Origin: Acidimicrobiaceae bacterium RAAP-2
Lineage (GTDB): Bacteria > Actinomycetota > Acidimicrobiia > Acidimicrobiales > RAAP-2
Length of the DNA stretch: 64,000 nucleotides
Direction of reading: 5' to 3'
NCBI GenBank assembly: GCA_001443545.1
Contig: LMAD01000002.1
Coordinates: forward strand, 1 to 64,000
Shown here piece after piece: positions 34,706 to 43,599 of the stretch. A program made the translations under genes and the position numbers. Below the pieces are notes generated by a model. The model made no database searches. It was given only the letters and a program-made list of their open reading frames with translations, and was not told the origin of the DNA. Within the stretch, counting starts at the first letter, position 1. The number at the start of each line of letters is the position of its first letter.

Positions 34706-36961
34706 GTGGCGCGCGGCGAGGTGTTCGAAGGGGTCATCGGTAGGACGGTCGCTGAGTCGCAGCCCTGGTGGCCCGAACCGCCGCACCCGCGCGACGGCGC
34801 GCCCGACGTGGTGCTCGTCTTGCTCGACGACCTCGGCTTCTCACACCTCGGCTGCTTCGGTTCGACGCTGCCGACGCCCACGATTGACGCGCTCGCCCTC
34901 GGTGGTCTGCGCTTCACCAACTTTCACGTCACGCCGCTGTGTTCCCCAACCCGGGCGGCGTTGCTCAGCGGACGGAATCATCACGAGGTGGGGATGCGCG
35001 GGATCGCGAACTGGTCGTCTGGCTTCCCCCACATGCGTGGCCATATCTCACCGCACGCCGCGACGATGGCCGAGGTGCTCCGCGACTCGGGCTACGCCAC
35101 CTTCGCGCTCGGAAAGTGGCACCTGGTCGCCCCGGAGGACGCGTCCTCGGCGGGGCCGTTCGACCAGTGGCCGCTCCAACGGGGCTTCGACCGGTTCTAC
35201 GGTTTCCTCGACGGCGAGACGGACCAGTTCGCCCCCGACCTCGTGTACGACAACCATCGAGTCAATCCACCTTCTACCCCCGACGAGGGGTACCACCTCA
35301 GCGAGGACCTTGTCGACCACGCGATCGAGTTCATCCACGACTCGGTATCCATCCGCCCCGACCGCCCGTTCTTCGCCTACGTCGCGTTCGGGGCGACCCA
35401 CGCCCCCCATCAGGCACCGGCCGACTATCGGGATCGTCACCGCGGTCGATACGACGACGGCTGGGACGCGGCCCGCGACGAGTGGTTCGCGAGGCAGCGG
35501 GCGCTCGGCGTCGTTGACGCGCGATCCGAGTTGGCCCCGCGTAACCCCGGGGTGGAGCCCTGGGACTCGCTGAGCGACGGGGCCCGCCAGCTGGCCGCTC
35601 GGATGCAGGAGGCCTTCGCCGCGTACCTCGAGCACACCGACACCCAACTCGGGCGACTGGTCGATGAGCTCGAACGGCTCGGTCGCTTGGAGAACACCGT
35701 CGTAATCGTGATGAGTGACAACGGGGCCAGCCAGGAGGGTGGACCACTCGGGATTTTGCACGAAATGAAGTACTTCAACTTCGTCGCCGAGGACCTCGAC
35801 GACGCGCTCACTCGTCTCGACGAGATCGGCGGACCGCGCAGTCACGTGAACTACCCCTGGGGCTGGGCCCAGGCCGGTAACACCCCGTTCAAGTGGTACA
35901 AACAGAACACCCACGAGGGCGGAGTGCACGTTCCCTTCATCGTGCACTGGCCGAGTGGGATATCCGACCGCGGCGGTCTGCGTCGGCAGTTCCACTACGT
36001 GACCGACGTCGCGGCGACGATCTACGACGTCGTGGGCGTCGACGCGCCTTCGACGTACCGCGGCGTCGACCAGCTGCCGCTGGCCGGGGCGTCCATGGCC
36101 TACGCCTTCGATGACCCCGACGCGGTGGACCGTCATACGACCCAGTACTTCGAGATGGTGGGCCATCGCGCGATGTACCACGAGGGGTGGAAGGCGGTCA
36201 CTCGTCACGCCCCGGGCACGGCGTTCGACGATGACCGTTGGGAGCTCTACCACGTCGCGGTGGACCCGTCGGAGTGCCACGACCTCGCCGATCACGAGCC
36301 CGAACGACTCGCCGAGCTCATCGAACGATGGTGGGCCGAAGCCGACGCGCACCACGTTCTACCGCTCGATGATCGGGGGATCGAACTATTCCGCTCGAGG
36401 TCGCGCGACCACTCGCCCCACCCCACGAGTCGCCGCTACACCTACTGGCCGCCGCTCAGTCCGATCCCACCGCAGGCCGCCGCACCCGTCGGTGGTCGAA
36501 GTTGGGATCTGGAGGTCGCCCTCGATCGATGCGCCGGTGACCGGGGCGTGCTGCTCGCCATGGGCACGGCCAACGCCGGGCTCAGCGTCTTCGTCGACGA
36601 CGTGCGACTGTGGTTCGATTACAACATCTTCGGCGACCACCACGTAACGAGTCATCCCGGGGCGCTGCCGGTCGGGCGTACCCACGTCGGCGTGGAGTTT
36701 CGGCGTACCGGCGACGGGGGCCACGCCCGACTGATCGTCGACGGTGAGCCCGCCGGGGCGATGAGCGTGCCGTTCGTCATGCGCATCATCTCGAGCATTG
36801 GCGTGACCATCGGTCACGATGGACCGTCGTCGGTCTCGCTCGCGTACGCCGGTCCCTTCGCCTATTCGGGCGTCATCGAGCGCGTTGACATTCGTCTCGT
36901 CTCGCCCGAGCGCGCCGACGCGGTCGACGCCGCCGCGAGGGCGGGGATGACCCGACAGTGA
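34706..36961 (+). CDS. type I arylsulfatase with C-terminal extension
   Basis: 751 residues. The formylglycine motif is CSPTR in TPLCSPTRAALLSGR, with metal ligands in VLLDDLGFSHLG and VIVMSDNGASQEGG, and KWHLV following. A region of about 150 residues after the sulfatase fold (from about 600) forms a beta-rich tail as in the long mycobacterial/pseudomonad arylsulfatases. No signal peptide is seen, so it is probably cytoplasmic. It needs a formylglycine-generating enzyme, not found here. GTG 34706 is chosen for its GAGGGGG site; GTG 34691 would add five residues. Confidence 0.9.
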   Translation: MARGEVFEGVIGRTVAESQPWWPEPPHPRDGAPDVVLVLLDDLGFSHLGCFGSTLPTPTIDALALGGLRFTNFHVTPLCSPTRAALLSGRNHHEVGMRGIANWSSGFPHMRGHISPHAATMAEVLRDSGYATFALGKWHLVAPEDASSAGPFDQWPLQRGFDRFYGFLDGETDQFAPDLVYDNHRVNPPSTPDEGYHLSEDLVDHAIEFIHDSVSIRPDRPFFAYVAFGATHAPHQAPADYRDRHRGRYDDGWDAARDEWFARQRALGVVDARSELAPRNPGVEPWDSLSDGARQLAARMQEAFAAYLEHTDTQLGRLVDELERLGRLENTVVIVMSDNGASQEGGPLGILHEMKYFNFVAEDLDDALTRLDEIGGPRSHVNYPWGWAQAGNTPFKWYKQNTHEGGVHVPFIVHWPSGISDRGGLRRQFHYVTDVAATIYDVVGVDAPSTYRGVDQLPLAGASMAYAFDDPDAVDRHTTQYFEMVGHRAMYHEGWKAVTRHAPGTAFDDDRWELYHVAVDPSECHDLADHEPERLAELIERWWAEADAHHVLPLDDRGIELFRSRSRDHSPHPTSRRYTYWPPLSPIPPQAAAPVGGRSWDLEVALDRCAGDRGVLLAMGTANAGLSVFVDDVRLWFDYNIFGDHHVTSHPGALPVGRTHVGVEFRRTGDGGHARLIVDGEPAGAMSVPFVMRIISSIGVTIGHDGPSSVSLAYAGPFAYSGVIERVDIRLVSPERADAVDAAARAGMTRQ

Positions 36962-36990
36962 GCCGGCAGTTTCGGTAACGAGGAGGAATC

Positions 36991-37902
36991 ATGGAACGGC
37001 TGCGAACCCCCGACGAACGATTCGATTCGATCGGCGACTTCCCGTATCGGGCGCACTACGGCGAGGTGACGGACCCCACCGGTGGTCCCCCGTTACGGGT
37101 CGCCTACCGTGACGAAGGGCCCCGCGACGGTTCGGTCGTGCTCTTGCTGCACGGTGAACCGAGTTGGTCGTACCTGTATCGATCGATCATCACCGGGTTG
37201 CGCGAGACCGGACATCGCGTGATCGCTCCGGATCTGGTGGGATTCGGTCAGTCCGATAAACCGTCGTCGCGACGCGACTACACCTACGCCCGCCACGTCG
37301 AGTGGATGCGCGAACTGCTCGTGGATGTGCTCGATCTTCGGGACATCACCCTCTTCGCCCAGGACTGGGGAAGCCTGATCGGACTCCGTCTCGTCGCGCA
37401 GCATCCCGAGCGATTCGCGCGGGTCGCGATTGGCAATGGTGGTCTGCCGACGGGGGAGGAGCGCGTGAGCGAGGCCTTCACCGCGTGGCAGGAGTTCAGC
37501 CAGAGTGCACCGACACTGCCCATTGGTCGGATCGTCGCCGGCGGTTGCCTGCGAACGTTGAGCGACGCGGAGATCGCTGCCTACGACGCACCGTTCCCCG
37601 ACGAGACCTACAAGGAAGGCGCCCGAGAGTTCCCCCTCCTCGTGCCGACTTCACCCGCCGACCCCGCTCACGACGCCAACGTCGCGGCGTGGGCCGTGCT
37701 CACCCAGTGGACCAAGCCGTTCCTCTGCTGTTTCTCCGATGGTGACGCGATCACCCGCGGCGCGCAGCGGCCATTTCTCGAACTCATCCCGGGAACGAGT
37801 GGACAGCCTCACGCGACGATCGAGGGTGGCGGGCACTTCCTCCAGGAGGACCGAGGAGCCGAGATTGCCCAACTGCTGGCCGACTTCGTGGCGAGGGGCT
37901 GA
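36991..37902 (+). CDS. haloalkane dehalogenase (subfamily I-like)
   Basis: 303 residues, alpha/beta hydrolase. HGEPSWSYLYRSII carries the subfamily-I Glu, the nucleophile is D in FAQDWGSLIGL with its adjacent halide-binding Trp, and GGGHFLQEDRG holds the His. Hydrolyses carbon-halogen bonds to alcohols; relatives include DhlA and DmbA. The acid Asp is probably in CFSDGDAITRG. GAGGAGG precedes the ATG. It follows the sulfatase by 29 nt, so both could be on one message. Confidence 0.88.
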   Translation: MERLRTPDERFDSIGDFPYRAHYGEVTDPTGGPPLRVAYRDEGPRDGSVVLLLHGEPSWSYLYRSIITGLRETGHRVIAPDLVGFGQSDKPSSRRDYTYARHVEWMRELLVDVLDLRDITLFAQDWGSLIGLRLVAQHPERFARVAIGNGGLPTGEERVSEAFTAWQEFSQSAPTLPIGRIVAGGCLRTLSDAEIAAYDAPFPDETYKEGAREFPLLVPTSPADPAHDANVAAWAVLTQWTKPFLCCFSDGDAITRGAQRPFLELIPGTSGQPHATIEGGGHFLQEDRGAEIAQLLADFVARG

Positions 37903-37903
37903 A

Positions 37904-38362
37904 CTACCGGTAGTGCTCGCCGAGCTCATCGCTCCACGTCGGGGTGGCGAGCGCGCCGCGCGGGACGCTCCACTGGAAGACGGGTTTGATGTCGAGCACG
38001 GGCGTGCCGTCGATCCCGTCCAGGCCCCGCACGGTGAAGGACCGTTCGCTCAGGTTCTCGATGGCCAGCGTCGTGAGGAGCAAGCGGTTCGGGCGGTCCT
38101 TGTTGCGTTGGGCGAAGACGCCCACGTCGGGCCAGTCGGGATTACCACGGGGTCGTCGATGCCACGGGGCCGGGGGAACGTCGTCGGCCCAGTCCGCGAA
38201 GAAGATCAGCTCGACGTGCGAGAAGTCCGAGAGTCCGCGTAGCGCTTCGCTCGGCACGTCGGCGGCGAGCTCCACCGTGCTCAGCACGTCGTCCCAGTTG
38301 TCATCCAGCGCCTCGCTCCGGTCGTTGCGGATGTAGGCGATCGCTCGTACGGAGTAGTCCAT
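37904..38362 (-). CDS. trmO: tRNA (N6-threonylcarbamoyladenosine37-N6)-methyltransferase TrmO
   Basis: 152 residues, SAM-dependent TsaA/TrmO fold. The signatures VGVFAQRNKDRPNRL, VRGLDGIDGTPVLDIKP and SHVELIFFADW are clear. It methylates t6A37 in certain tRNAs. On the minus strand TAGATT ends 6 nt before ATG 38362 and there is no ribosome site, indicating a leaderless message; an in-frame GTG two codons upstream is less likely. Confidence 0.9.
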   Translation of the reverse strand: MDYSVRAIAYIRNDRSEALDDNWDDVLSTVELAADVPSEALRGLSDFSHVELIFFADWADDVPPAPWHRRPRGNPDWPDVGVFAQRNKDRPNRLLLTTLAIENLSERSFTVRGLDGIDGTPVLDIKPVFQWSVPRGALATPTWSDELGEHYR

Positions 38363-38433
38363 CGCCACAATCTAGCCAGCCCTTCGGCGGCCGGTCGTGC
38401 GCGTTGTAGGGTGATTGCCCGGAATGGGGAACG

Positions 38434-39027
38434 ATGGCTGAGCTGACCTTTACCTACGGAACGATGGCGGCGGGTAAGTCGACGCTCGCCTTGCAGTTGT
38501 GCTGGCAACTCCGCGAGGGCCGCAGCGACGTGGCCCTGTGGACGTTCGGGGACCGTAGTTCGACGGGCATGGTGACGAGCCGGATCGGCATCGAGGCCGA
38601 GGCCGAGGCCGTGATTCCCGGTGCCGACCTGGCTGAGCACGCGCGGCGGCTGCTCGAGCGCGACGTGCGGATCTTGGTCATCGATGAGGTCCAGTTCGCC
38701 AGCGCCGAACAGGTCGACGCGCTCGCGCGACTGGTCGATGATCACGACGTCGACGTGCACGCATTCGGTCTCTCGGCGGACTTCCTCTTGAACATCTTCC
38801 CGGGGTCGGCCCGACTGTTCGCCATCGCCGATTGGGCTCACGAGTTACCCCTCACGTCATCGTGCTGGTGCGGTCGCCGGGGGCGTTGCAACGCGCGAGT
38901 GGTCCAGGGAGTGGTCGCGCGAACCGGTAGCCAATTCTTCTACGGCGATATTGCCGCCGGCGATGTGCACTATCAAGTGCTCTGTCGTACTCACTACCGG
39001 CTGGGGCAACTCTCCGACGAGCGGTGA
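38434..39027 (+). CDS. tdk: thymidine kinase
   Basis: 197 residues; type II TK, salvage of thymidine to dTMP. P-loop YGTMAAGKST, Walker B-like VIDEVQF, and a C-terminal Cys-containing segment (CWCGRRGRCNAR ... VLCRTHY) that binds zinc. GGGGAACG lies before the ATG. It abuts pfkA tail to tail with no intergenic base. Confidence 0.93.
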   Translation: MAELTFTYGTMAAGKSTLALQLCWQLREGRSDVALWTFGDRSSTGMVTSRIGIEAEAEAVIPGADLAEHARRLLERDVRILVIDEVQFASAEQVDALARLVDDHDVDVHAFGLSADFLLNIFPGSARLFAIADWAHELPLTSSCWCGRRGRCNARVVQGVVARTGSQFFYGDIAAGDVHYQVLCRTHYRLGQLSDER

Positions 39028-40059
39028 CTAGAAAAAAGCGGCGCAGAGGTCGTAGAGCTCGCGCGGCACTCGGCGCTGACCCTCGGCGACCACGGTGAGG
39101 GGCTGGAGCTCGATACGACCACCTCGGACGAGTGGAATCTTGCCGAACTCTCCCTCGACGACGGCGTCGTAGGCGGCCGCGCCGACCCGCGTGGCCCAAA
39201 TCCGGTCGTAGGCGGTCGGGCTGCCGCCGCGCTGCAGGTGACCGAGCACCGTCGTGCGGACCTCGAAGCCGCCGTGCTCGTCGATCCGTGACGCGACGAA
39301 CTGACCGACCCCGCGCGTCGCCAGCCGCACGCCGCGGACGCCTTCGGTGGAGAGTTCACCCGATTCGGTACCGCCCAGGGTTCGCAGGTTGACGCCTTCG
39401 GCTACCACGACGATGGAGAACGCGTTACCCGCACTTCGCCGTCTGACCAGGTGGGCCACGATGTCGTCCATCGTCATCGGGAACTCGGGGATGACGATCA
39501 GGTCCGCACCTCCGGCGAGGCCGCCCATCGCCGCGACCCAGCCCGTCGCTCGGCCCATGGTCTCAACGACCATCACGCGGTGGTGTGACGCGGCCGTCGT
39601 GTACAGGCGGTCGAGCGACTCGGCGACCAGGCTGATCGCGGTGTCAAAACCGATGCAGTAGTCGGTGCCGAGCAGGTCGTTGTCGAGGGTTTTGGGTACG
39701 CCGACGACCGGGGCGCCCCGATCGGCCAACCAGTGCGAAATCCGCTGGGTCCCGTCGCCACCGATGGCCACCAACGCGTCGAGCCGCTCGCCGATGGTGG
39801 CGAGCACGCGGTCGCGCCCGCCGGCGGGGTTGTCGAGGTCGTAGCGTGCGGTCCCGAGCAGCGTGCCCCCGAGCCCGACGATCCCACGAAAATCATCGGT
39901 GGTCAGGGTACGTCCGGTGTAGTTCGCGGCCAGACCCGACCAACCGTTGGCGATACCGATCACCTCGTGACCGTCACGTAGCGCCATCAGTCCAATGGCG
40001 CGAATCGCCGCGTTCAACCCCGGCGCGTCGCCTCCGGCCGTCAGGACTCCAATGCGCAT
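39028..40059 (-). CDS. pfkA: 6-phosphofructokinase, ATP-dependent type with G/K signature
   Basis: 343 residues; phosphorylates fructose-6-phosphate in glycolysis. GVLTAGGDAPGLNAAIR, IGGDGTQRISHWL and GVPKTLDNDLLGTDYCIGFDTA are present. The GGDG glycine indicates ATP use, while the Lys in PKTLDND is the residue more often seen in PPi-dependent enzymes; this combination is known for actinobacterial ATP-PFKs. Catalytic Asp sits in the TLDND element. I chose ATG 40059; an in-frame TTG at 40071 is weaker. Confidence 0.92.
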   Translation of the reverse strand: MRIGVLTAGGDAPGLNAAIRAIGLMALRDGHEVIGIANGWSGLAANYTGRTLTTDDFRGIVGLGGTLLGTARYDLDNPAGGRDRVLATIGERLDALVAIGGDGTQRISHWLADRGAPVVGVPKTLDNDLLGTDYCIGFDTAISLVAESLDRLYTTAASHHRVMVVETMGRATGWVAAMGGLAGGADLIVIPEFPMTMDDIVAHLVRRRSAGNAFSIVVVAEGVNLRTLGGTESGELSTEGVRGVRLATRGVGQFVASRIDEHGGFEVRTTVLGHLQRGGSPTAYDRIWATRVGAAAYDAVVEGEFGKIPLVRGGRIELQPLTVVAEGQRRVPRELYDLCAAFF

Positions 40060-40162
40060 GCGTCGCCTCAATCGCTCGTGGTCCCCGTAACTTTACGCGA
40101 CGGAGGTGCCGCTCCTCGCGGTCGTCACGATGCGCCGAGAAATGGTCGGGGCGTTACGACTC

Positions 40163-40184
40163 GTTCACCTTGCGTTCATTTGGG
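40163..40184 (+). promoter_or_regulatory. PHO box and promoter of pstB
   Basis: Two 11-nt direct repeats, GTTCACCTTGC and GTTCATTTGGG, match the actinobacterial PhoP box (GTTCACC-type units). A -10 box TACCAT follows at 40190-40195, 5 nt after the box, and pstB begins at 40224. The repeats would cover the -35 region, implying activation by phosphorylated PhoP on phosphate starvation. Confidence 0.75.
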
Positions 40185-40223
40185 CTGCTTACCATCTCTT
40201 TTATTCGTGAAGTGAGGACGCGC

Positions 40224-41060
40224 ATGGAAGAAGCAGTCAAGCCCGACGTTGACCCGAAGCGGATCGCTTCCGTTCTCAACGAGCTCGACCCCGACGCCAA
40301 TCGACCAGCCAACGTCATCGAGACCACGGGCCTGAATCTCCACTTCGGGGCGAAGACGATTCTGTCGGGCGTGAATATGGCGTTCGCCCGTGGAACCACT
40401 ACCGCGCTGATCGGTCCGACCGGTTCGGGTAAGTCGACGTTTCTGCGAACGCTCAATCGCATGAACGACCGCGTCGCCGGTTTCCGGCACGAGGGCGACG
40501 TCCGACTCGACGACCAAAGTATCTGGGCGCCATCCCAGGACCTGTTGGCGATTCGACGACGAGTCGGCATGTTGTTCCAGCGACCCAATCCGTTCCCGAT
40601 GTCCATTAAGGACAACGTGGTCGCCGGTGTGCGAGCTCACGGGATCGCCAAGGGTAAGCAGCTCGACGTGGTCGCCGAGATTCGGTTGCGCGAGGTCGGG
40701 CTGTGGGATGCGGTCAAGGACCGTTTGCACGAATCGCCGTATCGCCTGTCGGGCGGCCAACAACAGTTACTTTGCCTCGCTCGAGCGCTCGCGGTCGGTC
40801 CCGAGGTACTCTTGCTCGACGAGCCGACGTCCGCGCTCGACCCGCTCTCTACGGAATCCGTCGAGAAACTGATGCGCACGTTGACGCCCGCGTTGACCTT
40901 GATCGTGGTGACGCACAACCTCGGCCAGGCCCGTCGGGTCTCGGACCACACGATGTTCTTCTACGAGGGACGCCTAATCGAGCACGGGCCCACCGCGCAG
41001 GTCTTCGAACATTCGCGCGAGTCGGACACCGCTCGCTACGTGAACGGACTGATGGGATAG
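40224..41060 (+). CDS. pstB: phosphate ABC transporter, ATP-binding protein PstB
   Basis: 278 residues; energises phosphate uptake. The ATPase has Walker A GPTGSGKST, the PstB-type IRRRVGMLFQRPNPFPMSIKDNV, the signature LSGGQQQLLCLARAL and Walker B LLLDEPTSALDP, with the H-loop VVTHNLGQARR. ATG 40224 follows TGAGGA. The N terminus has an extra ~30 residues rich in Asp/Pro. Unusually it precedes pstS, with its own PHO box; in most bacteria it is last in pstSCAB. Confidence 0.93.
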   Translation: MEEAVKPDVDPKRIASVLNELDPDANRPANVIETTGLNLHFGAKTILSGVNMAFARGTTTALIGPTGSGKSTFLRTLNRMNDRVAGFRHEGDVRLDDQSIWAPSQDLLAIRRRVGMLFQRPNPFPMSIKDNVVAGVRAHGIAKGKQLDVVAEIRLREVGLWDAVKDRLHESPYRLSGGQQQLLCLARALAVGPEVLLLDEPTSALDPLSTESVEKLMRTLTPALTLIVVTHNLGQARRVSDHTMFFYEGRLIEHGPTAQVFEHSRESDTARYVNGLMG

Positions 41061-41174
41061 TCAAGGTCTTCGGGGCCGACGTCTCGTCGGCGACCCGGAC
41101 AGGCGGCGGTGGGCCGAGCGGGCCCGAGGGGGGTTGTCGACCCTTGCGGTTCGCCACGCCGCTAGCGAACGACG

Positions 41175-41191
41175 CGAGCGATCCTCGCTCG
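41175..41191 (+). terminator. small hairpin downstream of pstB
   Basis: CGAGCGA-TCC-TCGCTCG, a perfect 7-bp stem in the 309-bp gap between pstB and pstS, about 115 nt after the pstB stop. No T-run. It may end the pstB transcript before the pstS promoter. Confidence 0.35.
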
Positions 41192-41308
41192 GACCGGTGG
41201 CGATCCAGCGCACCCGCATCGTCGCTCGGATCCGTGTTGAAACTTCGTGAAGTTACCGCTTCGAGTTTGCCGAAGATGAACCGAGAAATCAGTTTGCTAT
41301 CACCGCGG

Positions 41309-41330
41309 GGTCACGTTCGGTTCACTTGGG
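41309..41330 (+). promoter_or_regulatory. PHO box and promoter of pstS
   Basis: Two 11-nt units, GGTCACGTTCG and GTTCACTTGGG, with a -10 box TACTGT at 41336-41341, 5 nt after the box, and GTG start of pstS at 41370. The geometry is the same as at pstB, and the second unit plus spacer (TTGGGCTGC) is shared almost base for base. Confidence 0.75.
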
Positions 41331-41369
41331 CTGCGTACTGTGACTGCGATGCCTACTAGGAGGAACGTT

Positions 41370-42509
41370 GTGAACTGGAATATACGTACGAGTGTTCGAC
41401 TGGCGTCGACGCTCGCGCTCGCTGGGTCGATCTCGATGGCGGGGCTGTCGAGTGCGGCGTCGGCGAGCACGAAGCACAAGGCCACGCACAAGGCCAAGCC
41501 CGCCGTGACGCTGAGTGTGGAGAAGCCGGCGCCGGCCAACCTCTCCGAAACGGGGAGCACCTTGCTCTACCCGCTCTGGAACCTCTGGACCCCCGACTAT
41601 CAGGCGGCCTACCCGAAGGTGACCATCAGCACCGCGGGTACCGGGTCCGGCACGGGAATCGCCGACGCGGCGAGCGGCACGGTGAACATCGGCTCCTCGG
41701 ACGCCTACCTCTCGCCGTCGACGGTGGCCGCGACCCCGTCACTCTTGAACATCCCCTTGGCGATCTCCTACCAAGTGATCATGTACAACATCCCTGGTTT
41801 GACGGCGCACCTCAAGTTGAACGGAACCGTGCTGGCGCAGATCTACCTCGGCAAGATCACGAACTGGAATGACCCGGCGATTACCGCACTGAACCCGGGT
41901 GTCACCATCCCGTCGCTGCCAATCGTGGCGCTGCACCGTTCCGACGGCAGTGGTGACACGTTCCTCTTCTCGCAGTACCTGGCTCGCCAGGACGCTAAGG
42001 ATTGGGGTGCGACGAACTACGGAACCACGGTCACCTGGCCGGCGATTAAGAACTCGCTGGCGGAAGTCGGCAACGGCGGCATGGTTTCGGGTTGCAACGC
42101 CACTCCTGGTTGCGTCGCCTACGTCGGCGTGAGCTTCCTCACCCAGGGTCTCGGCGACGGGCTCGGCTACGCCCAGGTGAAGAACGGGATGGGTCAGTAC
42201 GAGATGCCGACCGCGAAGGCGGTGGCCCTCGAGGCCGCGGGGTACACCAAGATCACCCCGGCTAACGGGACGATCTCGATGATCAACGGCCGCGTCAAGG
42301 GTGGCTACCCGATCATCAACTACGAGTACGCCATCGTGAACGCCCACCAGTCGAGCACATCGACTGCCCAGTCCGTGCGGTCGTTGCTCGAGTGGGCCAT
42401 CAATCCGAAATTCGGTAACAGTGGCCAGTACCTGAGCCAGGTGCGCTTCCAGGCGTTGCCGATGAAAGTGGCGCTGCAGTCCTACAAGCAGATCAAGAAA
42501 ATCAAGTAG
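41370..42509 (+). CDS. pstS: phosphate-binding protein PstS
   Basis: 379 residues, exported. The start is GTG 41370 with AGGAGG 6 nt upstream; the signal peptide (WNIRTSVRLASTLALAGS ... SAASAS) is followed by a lysine/histidine-rich linker (KHKATHKAKPA), then the mature fold: LSETGSTLLYPLWN, phosphate-binding TGSGTGIADA and HRSDGSGDTFLFSQYL. No lipobox Cys is seen, so it may stay attached by other means. It is the first gene after its PHO box and heads pstS-C-A. Confidence 0.93.
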   Translation: MNWNIRTSVRLASTLALAGSISMAGLSSAASASTKHKATHKAKPAVTLSVEKPAPANLSETGSTLLYPLWNLWTPDYQAAYPKVTISTAGTGSGTGIADAASGTVNIGSSDAYLSPSTVAATPSLLNIPLAISYQVIMYNIPGLTAHLKLNGTVLAQIYLGKITNWNDPAITALNPGVTIPSLPIVALHRSDGSGDTFLFSQYLARQDAKDWGATNYGTTVTWPAIKNSLAEVGNGGMVSGCNATPGCVAYVGVSFLTQGLGDGLGYAQVKNGMGQYEMPTAKAVALEAAGYTKITPANGTISMINGRVKGGYPIINYEYAIVNAHQSSTSTAQSVRSLLEWAINPKFGNSGQYLSQVRFQALPMKVALQSYKQIKKIK

Positions 42510-42532
42510 TTGGGTTGGGGTTGCGAGGATCG

Positions 42533-43597
42533 ATGACTATCAGCCCCACGTCCGTCGACCCGACCCGCCGCGGCTCTGCGCCGCGGCGGGTCGGGCATTT
42601 CGTTCGCCGTCACGAGGAACGCGTATGGCGAACGAGCGGGCGCATCGCTTCGCTCATCCCCGTCGCGGCGCTGCTCTTCGTCGTCGTCGTACTGGCGGTC
42701 AAGGCGTGGCCCGCGATCAAGGTCAACGGTTTCGGGTTCTTGACGAGTACGGCGTGGCTGCCGGGTAACACCTACGGTGGCGTCGAACACGTCCACGGCG
42801 TGATGATCCCCGCCGGCGCTCGCTACGGTGCCTGGCCCCTCATCGCCGGTACCTTGCAAACGTCGGCCATCGCCATCGTCATCGCGCTACCGATCTCGAT
42901 TGGCACCGCCTTCGCCCTGACCGAGCGGCTGCCGAGGTGGATCGCCCAGCCAGTGGGCTTCTTCGTGGAGATCCTGGCCGGTATCCCGAGCGTGTTAATC
43001 GGTCTGTGGGGCGTTTTGGTGCTCGGCCCGTTTCTCGCTCACGACGTCTATCCGATCGTCGCCACGCACGTGCCGAATATCCCGGTGCTTCGCTACTTCG
43101 CCGGCTCGGTCGGATACGGCGAAGGTCTGCTGACTTCAGGTTTGGTGCTCGGACTGATGATCGTACCGATTATCGCCTCGACGACACGAGACCTGTTCCT
43201 CCAGGTGCCACCGCTGCCCAAGGAAGGTGCCGAAGCCTTGGGTATGACCGACGCCGAGGTCGCTCGACGGGTGACCATTCCGTGGGTGCGTTCGGGCATC
43301 ATCGGTGCGACCGTGTTGGGGCTGGGCCGGGCTCTCGGTGAGACGATCGCCGTGGCGATGGTTTCGGGATCGGTACTCGGCACGGTCTCTCCGAACATCT
43401 ACGGGACGATGACCACCATCGCCGCGACCATCGTGAGTCAATTGGACTCGGCGGCGACTGACGGCACGGGCTTCGCCGTGGCGACGCTCGCCGAGGCCGG
43501 TCTCTTGCTCGCGGTGATCTCGATCGCTGTCAATCTCTTCGCTCGAGCCATCATCCGGCGGACGTCGCGCATGTCGGCGCCGGTGGGACGGGCCTAG
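42533..43597 (+). CDS. pstC: phosphate ABC transporter permease PstC
   Basis: 354 residues; inner-membrane permease with six helices. PstC landmarks: GTLQTSAIAIVIALPISIGTA, EILAGIPSVLIGLWG and the coupling helix PPLPKEGAEALGMTDAEVARRV. The ATG has GAGGATCG upstream. The first 35 codons, before the first helix, contain the strong hairpin at 42559-42595, so the N-terminal residues DPTRRGSAPRRVG are its by-product. Overlaps no gene; pstA follows by 2 nt. Confidence 0.92.
   Translation: MTISPTSVDPTRRGSAPRRVGHFVRRHEERVWRTSGRIASLIPVAALLFVVVVLAVKAWPAIKVNGFGFLTSTAWLPGNTYGGVEHVHGVMIPAGARYGAWPLIAGTLQTSAIAIVIALPISIGTAFALTERLPRWIAQPVGFFVEILAGIPSVLIGLWGVLVLGPFLAHDVYPIVATHVPNIPVLRYFAGSVGYGEGLLTSGLVLGLMIVPIIASTTRDLFLQVPPLPKEGAEALGMTDAEVARRVTIPWVRSGIIGATVLGLGRALGETIAVAMVSGSVLGTVSPNIYGTMTTIAATIVSQLDSAATDGTGFAVATLAEAGLLLAVISIAVNLFARAIIRRTSRMSAPVGRA
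42559..42595 (+). promoter_or_regulatory. perfect 16-bp hairpin at the start of pstC
   Basis: CCCGACCCGCCGCGGC - TCTGC - GCCGCGGCGGGTCGGG, 50 nt after the pstS stop and 26 nt into pstC. With its very high GC content it should form in RNA and could reduce readthrough from pstS into pstC or protect the pstS 3' end. No T-run follows. Confidence 0.75.
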
Positions 43598-43599
43598 CC

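Noticed and set aside
39846..40223. N-terminal extension of PstB
   Set aside because: The frame is open far upstream into pfkA, but ATG 40224 has a ribosome site and a promoter with PHO box between; the extension is Arg-rich and unlike any PstB.
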